Source of the DNA: Microbacterium sp. Root61
Lineage (GTDB): Bacteria; Actinomycetota; Actinomycetes; Actinomycetales; Microbacteriaceae
DNA length: 64,000 bases
Reading direction: 5' to 3'
NCBI RefSeq assembly: GCF_001427525.1
Contig: NZ_LMGU01000001.1
Coordinates: 2,265,185 to 2,329,184 of the forward strand
Under the pieces are notes generated by a model, which ran no database searches, was not told the DNA's origin, and worked only from the letters and a program-made list of their open reading frames with translations. Every line of letters starts with the position of its first letter. The first letter of the stretch is position 1. Position numbers and translations under genes: made by a program. Shown here one piece after another: positions 43,051-52,210 of this stretch.

Positions 43051-43219
43051 GTCTCCATCGCGGCGGTGCGGCCGCTCTGCACGTCGGTCTCAAAGCAGAC
43101 CACGACTCAATCCATCCCGACGCGGGGTTTGGGGTTCCGCGGCGCGGTGGCTGGCGCGATGGACCGGGGCGCGGCCGGCGCCACCGCACAAACTTTGCGG
43201 CGCGCCCCGATCGATCTTG

Positions 43220-44647
43220 CTAGCCGCGGCGGGTCGCTTTGGCCACTGCAATCGTGCCTGTGTTCAGGTCCGTGCGAATCTGCGCGGCCTGGGCGTCGGT
43301 GATGCGGTACGCGAGCGCGGTCAGGATGGCGATCAATCCGATGATCGCTGGGAAGAGGTTCACGACGAAGTTGATTCCTTGCAGCGCCTCGGACGTCTGC
43401 TGGACGTTGGGCTGATAGCCGAAGATGCCGATCAGGAGGACCGACGCACCTCCGACGGCGAACGCGAGCTTCTGAGCAATCGAAACCAACGCAAAGGAGA
43501 TGCCATCAGCCCTCACTCCGCTCTTGTACTCGCCGTAGTCGGCGGCGTCCGCGACCATCGAGTAGGTGAGCGGGATCGTGAAGCCGGACAAACCGTGGAC
43601 GACCGTCAGCACGATGACCACTCCGAGGTTCGCCGGATCCACGAAGAACAACGCGGTCAGCGCGACCACTTGCACAGCCATGCCGATGATGAAGAGGTTG
43701 CGCTTGCCGATTCGGCGAGCGAATCGCGAGAACACAAGTGAGCCGACCAGCGCAGCGACGGGGCTCAAGGGGATCAGCAGGGGGACCAGTGGAGCGGCGT
43801 TCGCGCTGTAGATGTAGTAGTAGACGATCACCCCGAGGCGGCTGTAGAACGCGACACCGCCAAGGATCGTAAGAACGGCGACGAGGAAAAGTGGACCGTT
43901 GGTGAAGATCGCACTCAAGGTCTCCTTGAACGGCACTCGGTCCGTCCGCACCGGCTTCACCGTTTCGCGCGAAGTGCGGTACGTGACGAAGAACAGGATC
44001 ACGGCGATTACAGCGAACATCGCCGCGGTGAAGGTGAAGCCCTGAATGGAGATCGGCGTCCCCGATGATCCGCCGAATGCACCCACAAGCGGAAGCGTGA
44101 CCACACTGGTCGCCACAAGGCCGATCGAACCGAGCGCGAAGCGCATCGAGTTCATCGATACACGGTCGGCCGGCGTTTCTGCCATGACCCCCGAAAGTGC
44201 CGCGTAGGGAACATTGACAATCGAGTAGACCAGCCCACACACGCCGTAGGTGACGACCGCCCAGATGACCGCAGCAGCCGTGTCTCCCGGGAAGGGTGCG
44301 GTGAAAGTGAGGGCCGCGAAGACCCCGAGCGGCAGCGCTCCGAACATGATCCATGGCCGGAATCGGCCCCACCGGCTACGGGTTCGTTCGGAGACCGCGC
44401 CGACAGCTGCGTCGAAGATGCCGTCGAGCAAACGCGCGCCGAGGATGATCAAACCCGCGACGCTTGCCGAAATGCCGACCGCGTCCGTGTAGAACAGCGC
44501 CAGATAGCTCGACATGCCCGTGAAGACAAGGACGCAGGCTAGATCTCCCAAGCCGTAGCCGACGCGAGAAGACAACGGAAGTCGCGGCTTGCTTCCCATC
44601 GTGACCTTGTCCTGGTCGGCAATCCCTATTTCTGCGGATGATGACAT
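43220..44647 (-). CDS. GPH/MelB-type glycoside:cation symporter
   Basis: Sugar or glycoside permease of 475 residues with twelve helices. Family marks: RVGYGLGDLACVLVFTGMSSYLALFYTDA at the start, the ARLLDGIFDAAVGAVSERTRSRWGRFRPWI loop region, VPYAALSGVMAETPADR and DAADYGEYKSGVRADGISF. The GPH group imports melibiose-like or aromatic glycosides with Na+ or H+. It is the last gene of the operon epimerase-GMC-Gfo/Idh-symporter, so the substrate is likely a glycoside. Confidence 0.93.
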   Translation of the reverse strand: MSSSAEIGIADQDKVTMGSKPRLPLSSRVGYGLGDLACVLVFTGMSSYLALFYTDAVGISASVAGLIILGARLLDGIFDAAVGAVSERTRSRWGRFRPWIMFGALPLGVFAALTFTAPFPGDTAAAVIWAVVTYGVCGLVYSIVNVPYAALSGVMAETPADRVSMNSMRFALGSIGLVATSVVTLPLVGAFGGSSGTPISIQGFTFTAAMFAVIAVILFFVTYRTSRETVKPVRTDRVPFKETLSAIFTNGPLFLVAVLTILGGVAFYSRLGVIVYYYIYSANAAPLVPLLIPLSPVAALVGSLVFSRFARRIGKRNLFIIGMAVQVVALTALFFVDPANLGVVIVLTVVHGLSGFTIPLTYSMVADAADYGEYKSGVRADGISFALVSIAQKLAFAVGGASVLLIGIFGYQPNVQQTSEALQGINFVVNLFPAIIGLIAILTALAYRITDAQAAQIRTDLNTGTIAVAKATRRG

Positions 44648-44731
44648 TGTTTACTGCTCCTTTGCGGTAGACGTGAAACGACTTCGTTTCGATTTCGGTG
44701 AGTGTTTGCGATCGACTTTCGAACGGCGACT

Positions 44732-45919
44732 TCAGGCGGATGTCTCGACGGCCGCGGCTACATGGACCCAGGCGGATTCGTTCTGGTTCGAACGCTCGAC
44801 GGCCGCGAGTACGCGCTGCACCGACAGGCCCTCGGCGAAAGAAGGCTGAGGATCGGCACCTTTGACGATGGCGGTGACCAAGTCGACGACCTGGTGGCTG
44901 AACCCGTGCTCGTACCCGAGCAGATGCCCGGCCGGCCACCAAGCCTTGATGTACGGGTGGGTGCCATCGGTGACAAGGATCTTGGTGAAGCCTCGACGAT
45001 CCTCCGGGGCTGCGCGATCGTAGAAGTTGAGACTGTTCAGGTCCTCCATATCGAAGGCCAGCGCACCCTTGTCGCCCGAGACCTCGATGGTGAGAGCGTT
45101 CTTTCGGCCCGTCGCAAAGCGGCTCGCCTCGAACGACACCAGTGCTCTGTTCGACAGGCGACCGGTGAAGATCGCAATGTCGTCCACAGTCACTGCGCCG
45201 AAATTCGAGCCCGCTGTACCCGTGGGCTCGGAGCCCGATACGTTCAGTGGCCGCTCCCTCACGATCGTGTCGAGCGCGCCCGAGACAGATTCCACTCGAG
45301 ACCCCGTGACGAACTGAGTCATGTCGACAATGTGTGCGCCGATGTCGCCAAGCGCCCCCGACCCGGCGTGCTCCTTCTGCAGACGCCAGGCGAGAGGCAC
45401 CGAGCGATCCACGAGCCAGTCCTGCCGATACGCGGCGCGCACCTGCTGAACGTCTCCGACAACGCCTTCGGCGATCAGCTCCCGCAGGAACATCACGGCG
45501 GGGACCCGTCGATAGGTGAACCCCACCATCGAGCGCACTCCGCGCTTTGCGGCACGGACGGCGGCGTCGGCCATCGCTTCGGCCTCGTCAACCGTGTTCG
45601 CGAGTGGCTTTTCGCACAAAACGTGCTTGCCAGCGTCGAGCGCGGCGATAGCGATCGCGGCGTGTGAGTCGCCAGGGGTGACGATGTCGACGATGTCGAT
45701 GTCATCCCGCGCGACTACTGCGCGCCAGTCCGTCGCGGCCTCGGCCCATCCCCACTTGTGGGCGGCCTCACGCACAGAACTCGCATTGCGTCCAACGATG
45801 ACCGCCATCTCAGGCTCACCCGGCAGGTCGAACACGCGCGGCGCCTGCCGCCAGCCCACGGAGTGGGCGGCCCCCATGAAGCCATGGCCGATCATGGCAA
45901 CCCGCAGCGTTCGTGTCAT
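44732..45919 (-). CDS. Gfo/Idh/MocA family oxidoreductase
   Basis: NAD(P)-dependent dehydrogenase of 395 residues. Rossmann start RVAMIGHGFMGAAHSVGW, intact HVLCEKPLANTVDEAEAM, and GSGALGDIGAHIVDMTQFV with substrate-site Asp/His. It closely follows the pattern of the YrbE/AfuS-like proteins that handle 3-keto sugars. Its ATG overlaps the stop of the GMC oxidoreductase gene by 4 bp. It could reduce a 3-keto-glycoside or the released 3-keto-sugar. Confidence 0.9.
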   Translation of the reverse strand: MTRTLRVAMIGHGFMGAAHSVGWRQAPRVFDLPGEPEMAVIVGRNASSVREAAHKWGWAEAATDWRAVVARDDIDIVDIVTPGDSHAAIAIAALDAGKHVLCEKPLANTVDEAEAMADAAVRAAKRGVRSMVGFTYRRVPAVMFLRELIAEGVVGDVQQVRAAYRQDWLVDRSVPLAWRLQKEHAGSGALGDIGAHIVDMTQFVTGSRVESVSGALDTIVRERPLNVSGSEPTGTAGSNFGAVTVDDIAIFTGRLSNRALVSFEASRFATGRKNALTIEVSGDKGALAFDMEDLNSLNFYDRAAPEDRRGFTKILVTDGTHPYIKAWWPAGHLLGYEHGFSHQVVDLVTAIVKGADPQPSFAEGLSVQRVLAAVERSNQNESAWVHVAAAVETSA

Positions 45920-47334
45920 CGAAGTGTCCCGTCGTCGATCATTCGATCCGCGGTGTGAAGGGCAAGAGCGATGCTCGTGAGCGTCGGGTTCACAGAATTC
46001 CTGGTGGGAATCACACCGTTTCCGACAGCCCAGATATTTGCGGTTCCGCGAACTTTGCCGCCCTCGTCGAGCACTGACGTCCGTTCGTCGGATCCCATGC
46101 GATGCGTACCCATGAGATGGAGCGCGGATCCGTAGGGACGCAGGAAAGACGTCGAGCCGTCCTTCGTGTCCCCGATCGCCCGTGCGATTTGGTACTGATC
46201 CACGAGGGCCTGTGACACGCGAGCGTGATCGTCGTTCGTGAGCTCGATGTGGGCACGCGGTCGAGGCAATCCGAATGCGTCCACGTTGACTTCGTCGAAC
46301 TCGACAGTGTTTTCGTACACCGGCTCCGTTCCGATGAAAGTCCCGATGTTGGTGGTGCTGAGAGCGTCATCACCCATCGATACGCCCGTGTGGGCGACGC
46401 TCGGTAGATCGATCACCGCAGTGTGAAAGGGTCTGTCATCAGCGACTGGCAAGTAGAGGGCCAGAGCAGGCTCGCTCTCATTCGCGATTGGAGCTTCACC
46501 GCTGAGCGGAACCATCGACACGATGTTCAGGTGGTCGGTGACGAAGCGACCGAGCGCAGGATGCCTCAGACCGGAGGCGACGAGAAGCTGGGGTGTGCCG
46601 ATGGCGCCCGCACCGATGACCACGATGGCACCGCTCGCGGTGAACTCGCCAGCGCCGGCGTGCACCGCGACTACGGAGCTTGCCACGCCGGCCCTTTGAA
46701 CCACTCGCCGGACGATCGCGCCGGTCAGGATGGTCAGATCGCCGACAGCACCCTCGGGGTCAAAGAGTGCTGCCGCCCCGGCGTACTCGACAGCGCCGGC
46801 TCCGGTTCGGCGGGCGGCCAAGGGCACACGTCGCGGTGAGGTACCGATCTTCGCCGCGATTCGATCTCGAACCCACTGTTGCCGTGGGCCCACATCGTCG
46901 AATAGCGAATCGGTCGACCAGAGGAGGGTCTCTGCCTCGTCGAGATACTTCGAGAGCGTGTCCCCCGAAAGCGTTCCGTTCCACTCCTCCGTGAGATGCG
47001 GACGTGGAACCGCGTGCGACCACGCGATCATCATGCCGCCGAGGGCGTGGATGCCTCGCGTGCCTGAGAGTCCGGGAATCGGAACCTCCCCACCCGCGTG
47101 CGGGACGAGCAACGTCATTGCCGCCCGGTTGAAGTCAGGGTCAGGCATGACATTCCGCAAATGCACGCCGGGCTGGGCGGACTGTGCAGAGCCCGCCTCA
47201 ATCATCAGGACCGATAGTCCTCGCCGACGTGCGGCACCCGCCGCGGCGGCGCTACCCGCGCCACTCCCGACGATGACGACGTCGGCGGTATAGCGGAGCT
47301 CTTCGGGGCTCTCGATGAGGTGTATGGCGCTCAT
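45916..47334 (-). CDS. GMC-type FAD oxidoreductase (glycoside/pyranose 3-oxidase-like)
   Basis: FAD enzyme of 472 residues, start ATG 47334 (ATGA overlap with the epimerase gene; longer frame to 47421 rejected). ADVVIVGSGAGSAAAAGAA is the FAD motif. RGIHALGGMMIAWSHAVPRP follows, and the end is LHLMGTHRMGS then GNGVIPTRNSVNPTLTSIAL, with the Asn of NPTLT usual for pyranose oxidases. The size, the end motif and the neighbours resemble actinobacterial C-glycoside 3-oxidases (CarA type) and related glycoside 3-dehydrogenases. Specificity cannot be read from sequence. Confidence 0.82.
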   Translation of the reverse strand: MSAIHLIESPEELRYTADVVIVGSGAGSAAAAGAARRRGLSVLMIEAGSAQSAQPGVHLRNVMPDPDFNRAAMTLLVPHAGGEVPIPGLSGTRGIHALGGMMIAWSHAVPRPHLTEEWNGTLSGDTLSKYLDEAETLLWSTDSLFDDVGPRQQWVRDRIAAKIGTSPRRVPLAARRTGAGAVEYAGAAALFDPEGAVGDLTILTGAIVRRVVQRAGVASSVVAVHAGAGEFTASGAIVVIGAGAIGTPQLLVASGLRHPALGRFVTDHLNIVSMVPLSGEAPIANESEPALALYLPVADDRPFHTAVIDLPSVAHTGVSMGDDALSTTNIGTFIGTEPVYENTVEFDEVNVDAFGLPRPRAHIELTNDDHARVSQALVDQYQIARAIGDTKDGSTSFLRPYGSALHLMGTHRMGSDERTSVLDEGGKVRGTANIWAVGNGVIPTRNSVNPTLTSIALALHTADRMIDDGTLR

Positions 47335-48257
47335 CGAGACATCGGGTGAGTCGCGTTGATGAGCTCGTGGGTGCGCTGGATGGTTGCATAGGACTGCTCG
47401 GGCACGTCGAACTGGGCACACTCGATAGTGATCGGCCCGCCGTATCCGGCGTCGGCTATCGACTGCAGGACGGTCCGAATGTCGTACAAGACTGGCGTGC
47501 CGTCTTCCTGGAACCCGTATGTCTTGACGTGGACGATCGAGGCCCGCTCGGCTAGCGCAGTGATGAACGAGAGGACGGGCGTGATGTCTTCGACGAAGCC
47601 GAACGGCGCACCCTCGAATGTGGCCAATACCGCTGTCTGGAGCGGCTCTATATTGCCTGTGTCGAGGATGAATCCCACCTCCGGCCCGACGGCATCGAGG
47701 AAGTGCATCACATCCTCCGGCGTCGAGGTCAGCTCGCAGTGGTTTTCGATCAGGAGTCGGATTCCGTGCGACTGGGCGAAAGCCGATAGGCGGCGGACCG
47801 AGGCGACGACAACGTCGAATCCGGCAATTGATCCGGCCTGAACGATCGGCGGCGGTGCGAGATTGACGCGCGCCGAAACGACGCCGAGCGCGGACATCAT
47901 CTCGAGCTCCCGCTCGATCTCACGGAGGTCTTCTTCGCGGTGGACTGGATCGCCTGCTCCGGCATAGGGTCCGTCGATCGTCACGGTGGTGATGCGAGAG
48001 CCGATCGCGTCAAGATTCCTTCGCAACTCACCGAGGCTGTCAGCATCCGCGTTGTTGAGATACCAGTCGGGAACCTCCCACTCATTTACGCGGAAGACGT
48101 CGGCGATGTGCTGGGGGATTTCCTCGATTGCGACATCGGGCTTTCCCTCGGTCACCTGTATCCACTCGATCTCACCACCGTCATTGCGAACCGGCAGCGA
48201 TATCGGGCCGAGGGCATGTCGAATACCCCAAGCCGAGATGCGCAGATCGTTGTTCAT
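47331..48257 (-). CDS. sugar phosphate isomerase/epimerase-like TIM barrel protein
   Basis: Xylose-isomerase-like TIM barrel of 308 residues, first gene of the operon. Visible marks: VNLAPPPIVQAG, IRLLIENHCELTSTPEDVM with a Glu metal ligand, VGFILDTGNIEP (Asp), IVHVKTYGF (His) and ITIECAQFD (Glu). Such proteins act as 3-keto-sugar epimerases or lyases, or as the catalytic subunit of C-glycoside deglycosidases. It is followed by the GMC oxidoreductase with a 4-bp overlap, which supports action on a 3-keto-glycoside. Confidence 0.85.
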   Translation of the reverse strand: MNNDLRISAWGIRHALGPISLPVRNDGGEIEWIQVTEGKPDVAIEEIPQHIADVFRVNEWEVPDWYLNNADADSLGELRRNLDAIGSRITTVTIDGPYAGAGDPVHREEDLREIERELEMMSALGVVSARVNLAPPPIVQAGSIAGFDVVVASVRRLSAFAQSHGIRLLIENHCELTSTPEDVMHFLDAVGPEVGFILDTGNIEPLQTAVLATFEGAPFGFVEDITPVLSFITALAERASIVHVKTYGFQEDGTPVLYDIRTVLQSIADAGYGGPITIECAQFDVPEQSYATIQRTHELINATHPMSR

Positions 48258-48293
48258 CCTCGTACTCCTTCGTTTCGCCGTGCCCTAGCGAGA

Positions 48294-48309
48294 CTTAGCA
48301 CTCGCTAGG
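48294..48309. promoter_or_regulatory. TetR operator candidate, site 1
   Basis: CTTAGCACTCGCTAGG, an imperfect inverted repeat 37 nt upstream of the epimerase start. It shares ACTTAGNNNNCGCTARG with site 2 at 48333-48348. The pair fills most of the space between the epimerase operon and the divergent TetR gene, as expected for a repressor of both. Confidence 0.6.
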
Positions 48310-48332
48310 TTTCTGTGACGGTAGCATCAATA

Positions 48333-48348
48333 CTTAGTGGACGCTAAG
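48333..48348. promoter_or_regulatory. TetR operator candidate, site 2
   Basis: CTTAGTGGACGCTAAG is symmetrical except for one pair (CTTAGTG/CGCTAAG arms around GA). It is 39 bp centre to centre from site 1 and about 41 nt upstream of the TetR start. Confidence 0.6.
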
Positions 48349-48388
48349 CTTTGAGTCAAGCGGTTTCACCGCACAGAGATGGGGAAGA

Positions 48389-49018
48389 ATGAGTGCGATG
48401 ACCACCGCCAAGAAGCCGCGGGGCCCCTATGCGGCGGCCGACGCCATGCGGCGCGCGATCCTGGTTGCCGCGACCGATGTGTTCGCCGAGTCCGGCTACC
48501 GTGCGGGTTCCATCAAGACCATCGCCGAGCGTGTCGGGATCACGGACGCCGGCGTTCTGCACCATTTCGGCAACAAGAGCGCGCTCCTCGCCGCCGTGCT
48601 CGAGTGGCGCGATGAGCGCATCTCACCTCTTCTTCCCGAGCCTGGCGACAGCGGGATTGCAACGTTTGCGGGGCTCCTCCGCGTCGCCGAGTACATACCG
48701 ACCGAGCCTGGGATTGCCCGACTTCATTGCACGCTTCTCGCCGAGTCGACCGATCCGAGCCACCCTGCGCACGATTTCTTCGTCGAACGCTATGACCGCA
48801 CTCGAGGGGAGCTTCTCCACGCGTTTCACCAAGCAGCTGGCGAGGGACACCTGAAAGCGGGCGTTGCTCCGGAACTCGCTGCTGCCGCGACCCTCGCACT
48901 CATGGACGGCCTTCAGCTCCAGTGGCTGCTGCACCCCGATGCCGTGAACATCAGAGAGACGCTCGCCGGCCATTTCCTCGCACTCGTGGACATGCCGGAC
49001 ATGCCACAAATGGCGTAA
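48389..49018 (+). CDS. TetR-family transcriptional regulator
   Basis: Repressor of 209 residues. DNA-binding part AILVAATDVFAESGYRAGSI, then KTIAERVGITDAGVLHHFGNKSALLAAVL, which is standard TetR; the C-terminal ligand domain is all helical. The ATG at 48389 has GGGGAAG upstream. It is divergent from the glycoside-oxidation operon and faces two matching operator-like repeats. Confidence 0.92.
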   Translation: MSAMTTAKKPRGPYAAADAMRRAILVAATDVFAESGYRAGSIKTIAERVGITDAGVLHHFGNKSALLAAVLEWRDERISPLLPEPGDSGIATFAGLLRVAEYIPTEPGIARLHCTLLAESTDPSHPAHDFFVERYDRTRGELLHAFHQAAGEGHLKAGVAPELAAAATLALMDGLQLQWLLHPDAVNIRETLAGHFLALVDMPDMPQMA

Positions 49019-49273
49019 GGGGTCGCCCCTCCGCATCGAGCCAACCCTCGGACAATTGGTGCGAGCCATGCGATCGAATCGGCCGACGAAGCGCCACACG
49101 CACGAGCGTCCATAGCGGGACGAGCGCCCAAGATCGCCCGCACGAAGAACGGATCAACTTCTTGGGAATCGCTCGCTATCAACGGGGTTCGATGACAGTG
49201 CCGGCACTGACGCGGCATCTCGCAGGAATCGTTCAACTCGTAGGCGCCTCCACGCAAAGCCGGGGGCGTGAGC

Positions 49274-49846
49274 TCAGAGCGCCGCGAGAAGCGCTTCTGC
49301 GGCAGCGCGGGAGCGGTGCATCCGTGTCGGATCGGCGTCGAAGTCACCGAGGAAGACGGAGCCGAGGGCGCAGGTGAGGATCCCGTACGCAACCGTCACG
49401 CAGGTGTCCGGCGAAGCATCGGTATGGTCTGCGGCGACGAGGTCGGCAAGTTGGAGGCGGGTCGCCGTGTACGCCGTAGTGAGTACTTCTGCGATCTCCG
49501 GGGTCGTGCGCGAGAGTTCGACGAACCCCAGCACGACGGCATTCTCCCGATCGGGAGAGTTGAATTCCGGACCGAACAGATAGTCGAGCGCGCCCTCGAC
49601 ATCGGCGACGTCGGACGGAAGGATCGAGCCGACCTTGCCGGTGTGGTCCGCGAAGAGGGCGATCGCCGTGTCGAGCAGTAACCGATCACGGTTGCCCACG
49701 AAGTGCCGCACGTGCCCGCGCGACATTCCGACGGCGTCGGCGATCCGATCCAACGAGGTGCCGCTGATGCCGTGCTCGGCGATCGTCGTCATCGTCGCAT
49801 CGATGATCTGCTCCCGGCGCTCCACGGCGACGGAGGGACGTGCCAT
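49274..49846 (-). CDS. TetR-family transcriptional regulator
   Basis: Repressor of 190 residues, start ATG 49846 following AGGAGAGCGG (the ATG five codons earlier lacks a site). Helix-turn-helix: IAEHGISGTSLDRIADAVGM, then SRGHVRHFVGNRDRLLLDT. It is divergent from the CocE-peptide transporter operon. The space between them holds the inverted repeats at 49920-49940. The 49019-49273 region between this gene's end and the previous TetR gene shows no gene. Confidence 0.9.
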   Translation of the reverse strand: MARPSVAVERREQIIDATMTTIAEHGISGTSLDRIADAVGMSRGHVRHFVGNRDRLLLDTAIALFADHTGKVGSILPSDVADVEGALDYLFGPEFNSPDRENAVVLGFVELSRTTPEIAEVLTTAYTATRLQLADLVAADHTDASPDTCVTVAYGILTCALGSVFLGDFDADPTRMHRSRAAAEALLAAL

Positions 49847-49919
49847 CCGCTCTCCTTTCATCGGAAATGCTCGGGTGCGCTACGGGCCACTGAGCCGAGT
49901 GTAACGGGCAGGTAAATTT

Positions 49920-49940
49920 TAGTCTAGTCAGACTTGACTA
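49920..49940. promoter_or_regulatory. TetR operator candidate before the CocE operon
   Basis: TAGTC (49920-49924) pairs with GACTA (49936-49940), and inside it AGTCTAGTCAGACT (49921-49934) is a second inverted repeat with a 4-nt centre. The AT-rich stretch lies between the TetR gene (start 49846) and the CocE gene (start 50014), where it could control both. Confidence 0.5.
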
Positions 49941-50013
49941 CTTACGATCGGCTGACGTAGCGTGACCGACACCGCGACGCCGACTGGTGCCGTGACCGTC
50001 TCGAAGGAGTGAC

Positions 50014-51681
50014 ATGCACCACGTTCTGCGCATACCGCCGGCGCCCGAGAGCCCCCTCTCGTTCCCGGTACGGGTCCGCACACGCGACGGCGTGCTCCTC
50101 GCCGCCGACGTCTACCTGCCCGGCGCTCCTGCAGACGCCGACACCTCGCCAGGCGACACCATCCTCATCCGCCTTCCCTACGACAAATCAGGCGTGTACT
50201 GCTTCATTCCCCTGATCGCCGAGTACTTCACCCGGCACGGCTACCGCGTCGTGGCGCAAGACGTACGAGGCAAGTTCCGCTCTGAAGGCGATGCTCTCCT
50301 CTTCGTGAACGAGGTGAACGACGGCTACGACACGATCGAGTGGATCACGCGGCAGCCGTGGTCCAACGGCCGCGTGGCAATGTGGGGCGACAGTTACTAC
50401 GGCTACACGCAGTGGGCCGCCGCCGCGAGCGGCCACCCGGCGCTGAAGGCCATCGCGCCCCGGGTGACGGGAACCGCACTGGGCGAGCCGGTGCGCCGCG
50501 ACGACTCACAGCGCACGCGGCGTGTCGAGTGGGGGGTCACGTACATGTACCCCCTGACGCAGTTCTTCGACAACGACATGGTCGCTTGGGAGCCTGATTG
50601 GACTCGCCGCGATTTCGCCGAACAAGCCGAGGACTTCATGGCACAAGTCGGTCAACGGGGGCTGTCGTACGACCAGTGGTACCCGAATCCGGTACTGCTG
50701 CCGCGATTCCCGAACGGCGACCCGTTCGCCGGGCGCTCGGTGCCCGCGCTCCACACGATCGGCTGGTGGGACAACTGCGCCCCACTGTCCTGGGCCGACG
50801 TCGAGCAGATCAAGCGTCATCCGAACTGGGATGTGCACCACTATCTGCGTATCGAACCGATCGACCATGAGAGCTATCAGCTGCTCGAGGCTGAAGGGGC
50901 ACGGGTGATGGAGCGCAGCGAGCAGCAGATCCAGGACCTGCTCCCCCGCACGCTCGATCCGGCGCTCGCCTTCTTCGACGTGTTCGTGCGCGGCAACGGG
51001 TCCGCGGCGGATGTGCCCCGGGTTTCCTGGAATCTTGCCGGAACGACCGGGATGCGCGAAAGCGCGACCTGGCCGCCCGCCGGCGTGCGCAGCATCACCC
51101 GCTACGCGACCGCCGACGGCGCGCTGGTAGCTGAGCGTCCTCGGAGCGATTCGACACTCGACTGGACTCACGACCCTGCTGACCTGGTTCCGTCCAGCGT
51201 GCCGGATGCCTTCTCCTACCTCCTTCATTTGCCGGATGAGGCGCCTATCGGCGAACGAGGAGACGTGTTGCGATTCGACTCCGCGCCACTGGCGGCCGAT
51301 GTCGATCTTGCCGGTCCCGCCACCGCGCGGGCGCGCATCGGATCCGACGGTCCGATCATGGATTTCTTCGTGCGTCTGCTCGACGTCGCTCCCGATGGCA
51401 CCGCGCTGCGCATCGCGCGTGGCCAGCAGCAGGTCACCGACGCGACCGAGACATCGACGGTCGACCTCGACCTCGGGCAGATCGGGTACCGGCTGCAGGC
51501 AGGGCATCGCCTCCGTGTGCATGTGTCCAGCAGCGACTACCCCGAGTTCCTGCCGCAGACCGGCACCGGCGCCGACCCTTGGACGTGGGGAGCAACCCGC
51601 CCGAACATCCAATCCCTCATCGTCGGCGGATCCGACGCGTTCGCACTGACCCTGACAATCCTCGAAGGAGACCTGCCCTGA
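50014..51681 (+). CDS. CocE/NonD-type alpha/beta hydrolase
   Basis: Serine esterase or acylamidase of 555 residues (X-Pro dipeptidyl-peptidase S15 group), with AAGGAGTG before the ATG. The catalytic domain has VRTRDGVLLAADVYLP, AQDVRGKFRSEG and the nucleophile WGDSYYGYTQWAAA with Ser127. Candidate acid and base lie in IGWWDNCAP (Asp) and a later His. The C-terminal jelly-roll domain (about 330-550) is complete. No signal peptide, so it acts inside the cell on imported esters or amides. Its TGA overlaps the ATG of the DUF3237 gene. Confidence 0.92.
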   Translation: MHHVLRIPPAPESPLSFPVRVRTRDGVLLAADVYLPGAPADADTSPGDTILIRLPYDKSGVYCFIPLIAEYFTRHGYRVVAQDVRGKFRSEGDALLFVNEVNDGYDTIEWITRQPWSNGRVAMWGDSYYGYTQWAAAASGHPALKAIAPRVTGTALGEPVRRDDSQRTRRVEWGVTYMYPLTQFFDNDMVAWEPDWTRRDFAEQAEDFMAQVGQRGLSYDQWYPNPVLLPRFPNGDPFAGRSVPALHTIGWWDNCAPLSWADVEQIKRHPNWDVHHYLRIEPIDHESYQLLEAEGARVMERSEQQIQDLLPRTLDPALAFFDVFVRGNGSAADVPRVSWNLAGTTGMRESATWPPAGVRSITRYATADGALVAERPRSDSTLDWTHDPADLVPSSVPDAFSYLLHLPDEAPIGERGDVLRFDSAPLAADVDLAGPATARARIGSDGPIMDFFVRLLDVAPDGTALRIARGQQQVTDATETSTVDLDLGQIGYRLQAGHRLRVHVSSSDYPEFLPQTGTGADPWTWGATRPNIQSLIVGGSDAFALTLTILEGDLP

Positions 51682-52139
51682 TGGAACCCGTGCTGGACTA
51701 CGTCTTCGAGATTCGCGCCCGTATCGATCCCGACGTGCATATCGGGCGCGGGCCCGACGAGAAGCTCTCGTTCACGCCCGTATCTGGGGGCACAGTCTCC
51801 GGCCCCCGCCTGAGCGGCGTGGTCCTGGCTGGAGGTGGAGACTGGGCGGTCGAGCGCTTCGGGACCGCCCAACTTGAGGCTCGGTACATGATCCGCACCG
51901 AGGATGGCGCGGTGATCGACATCATCAATCGTGGCTACTTCCGCGCGACGCCGGAACTGATCGAGCGCATGGAGCGCGGGGAGGACCTTCCCGAGGATGA
52001 GCCCGGTCTCTACTTCCGCACCGCCCCCGTGTTCCAGACCGATGCCCCGCAGCACCGTTGGCTGGCGGAGAACCAGTTCATCGGCCTCGCACGCGACGAA
52101 GACGGACACGTCTGCATCCGGGTGTATCTGCTCACCTGA
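51681..52139 (+). CDS. DUF3237 family protein, copy 1
   Basis: Protein of 152 residues starting at ATG 51681, overlapping the CocE stop by one base. Barrel-like family pattern: LDYVFEIRARIDPDVHIG, FTPVSGGTVSGPRLSGVVL, GGDWAVERFGTAQLEARYMI, INRGYFRATPE, PVFQTDAPQHRWLAENQFIG. DUF3237 function is not established. A second member, related in its whole length, lies at 57490 in the same operon. Confidence 0.85.
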   Translation: MEPVLDYVFEIRARIDPDVHIGRGPDEKLSFTPVSGGTVSGPRLSGVVLAGGGDWAVERFGTAQLEARYMIRTEDGAVIDIINRGYFRATPELIERMERGEDLPEDEPGLYFRTAPVFQTDAPQHRWLAENQFIGLARDEDGHVCIRVYLLT

Positions 52140-52210
52140 CCAAGAACGTCCGCGCGAGATCCTCCCCTCACTCGATACGCAACGATCCGATCATCCGAAA
52201 GGGAAACACC

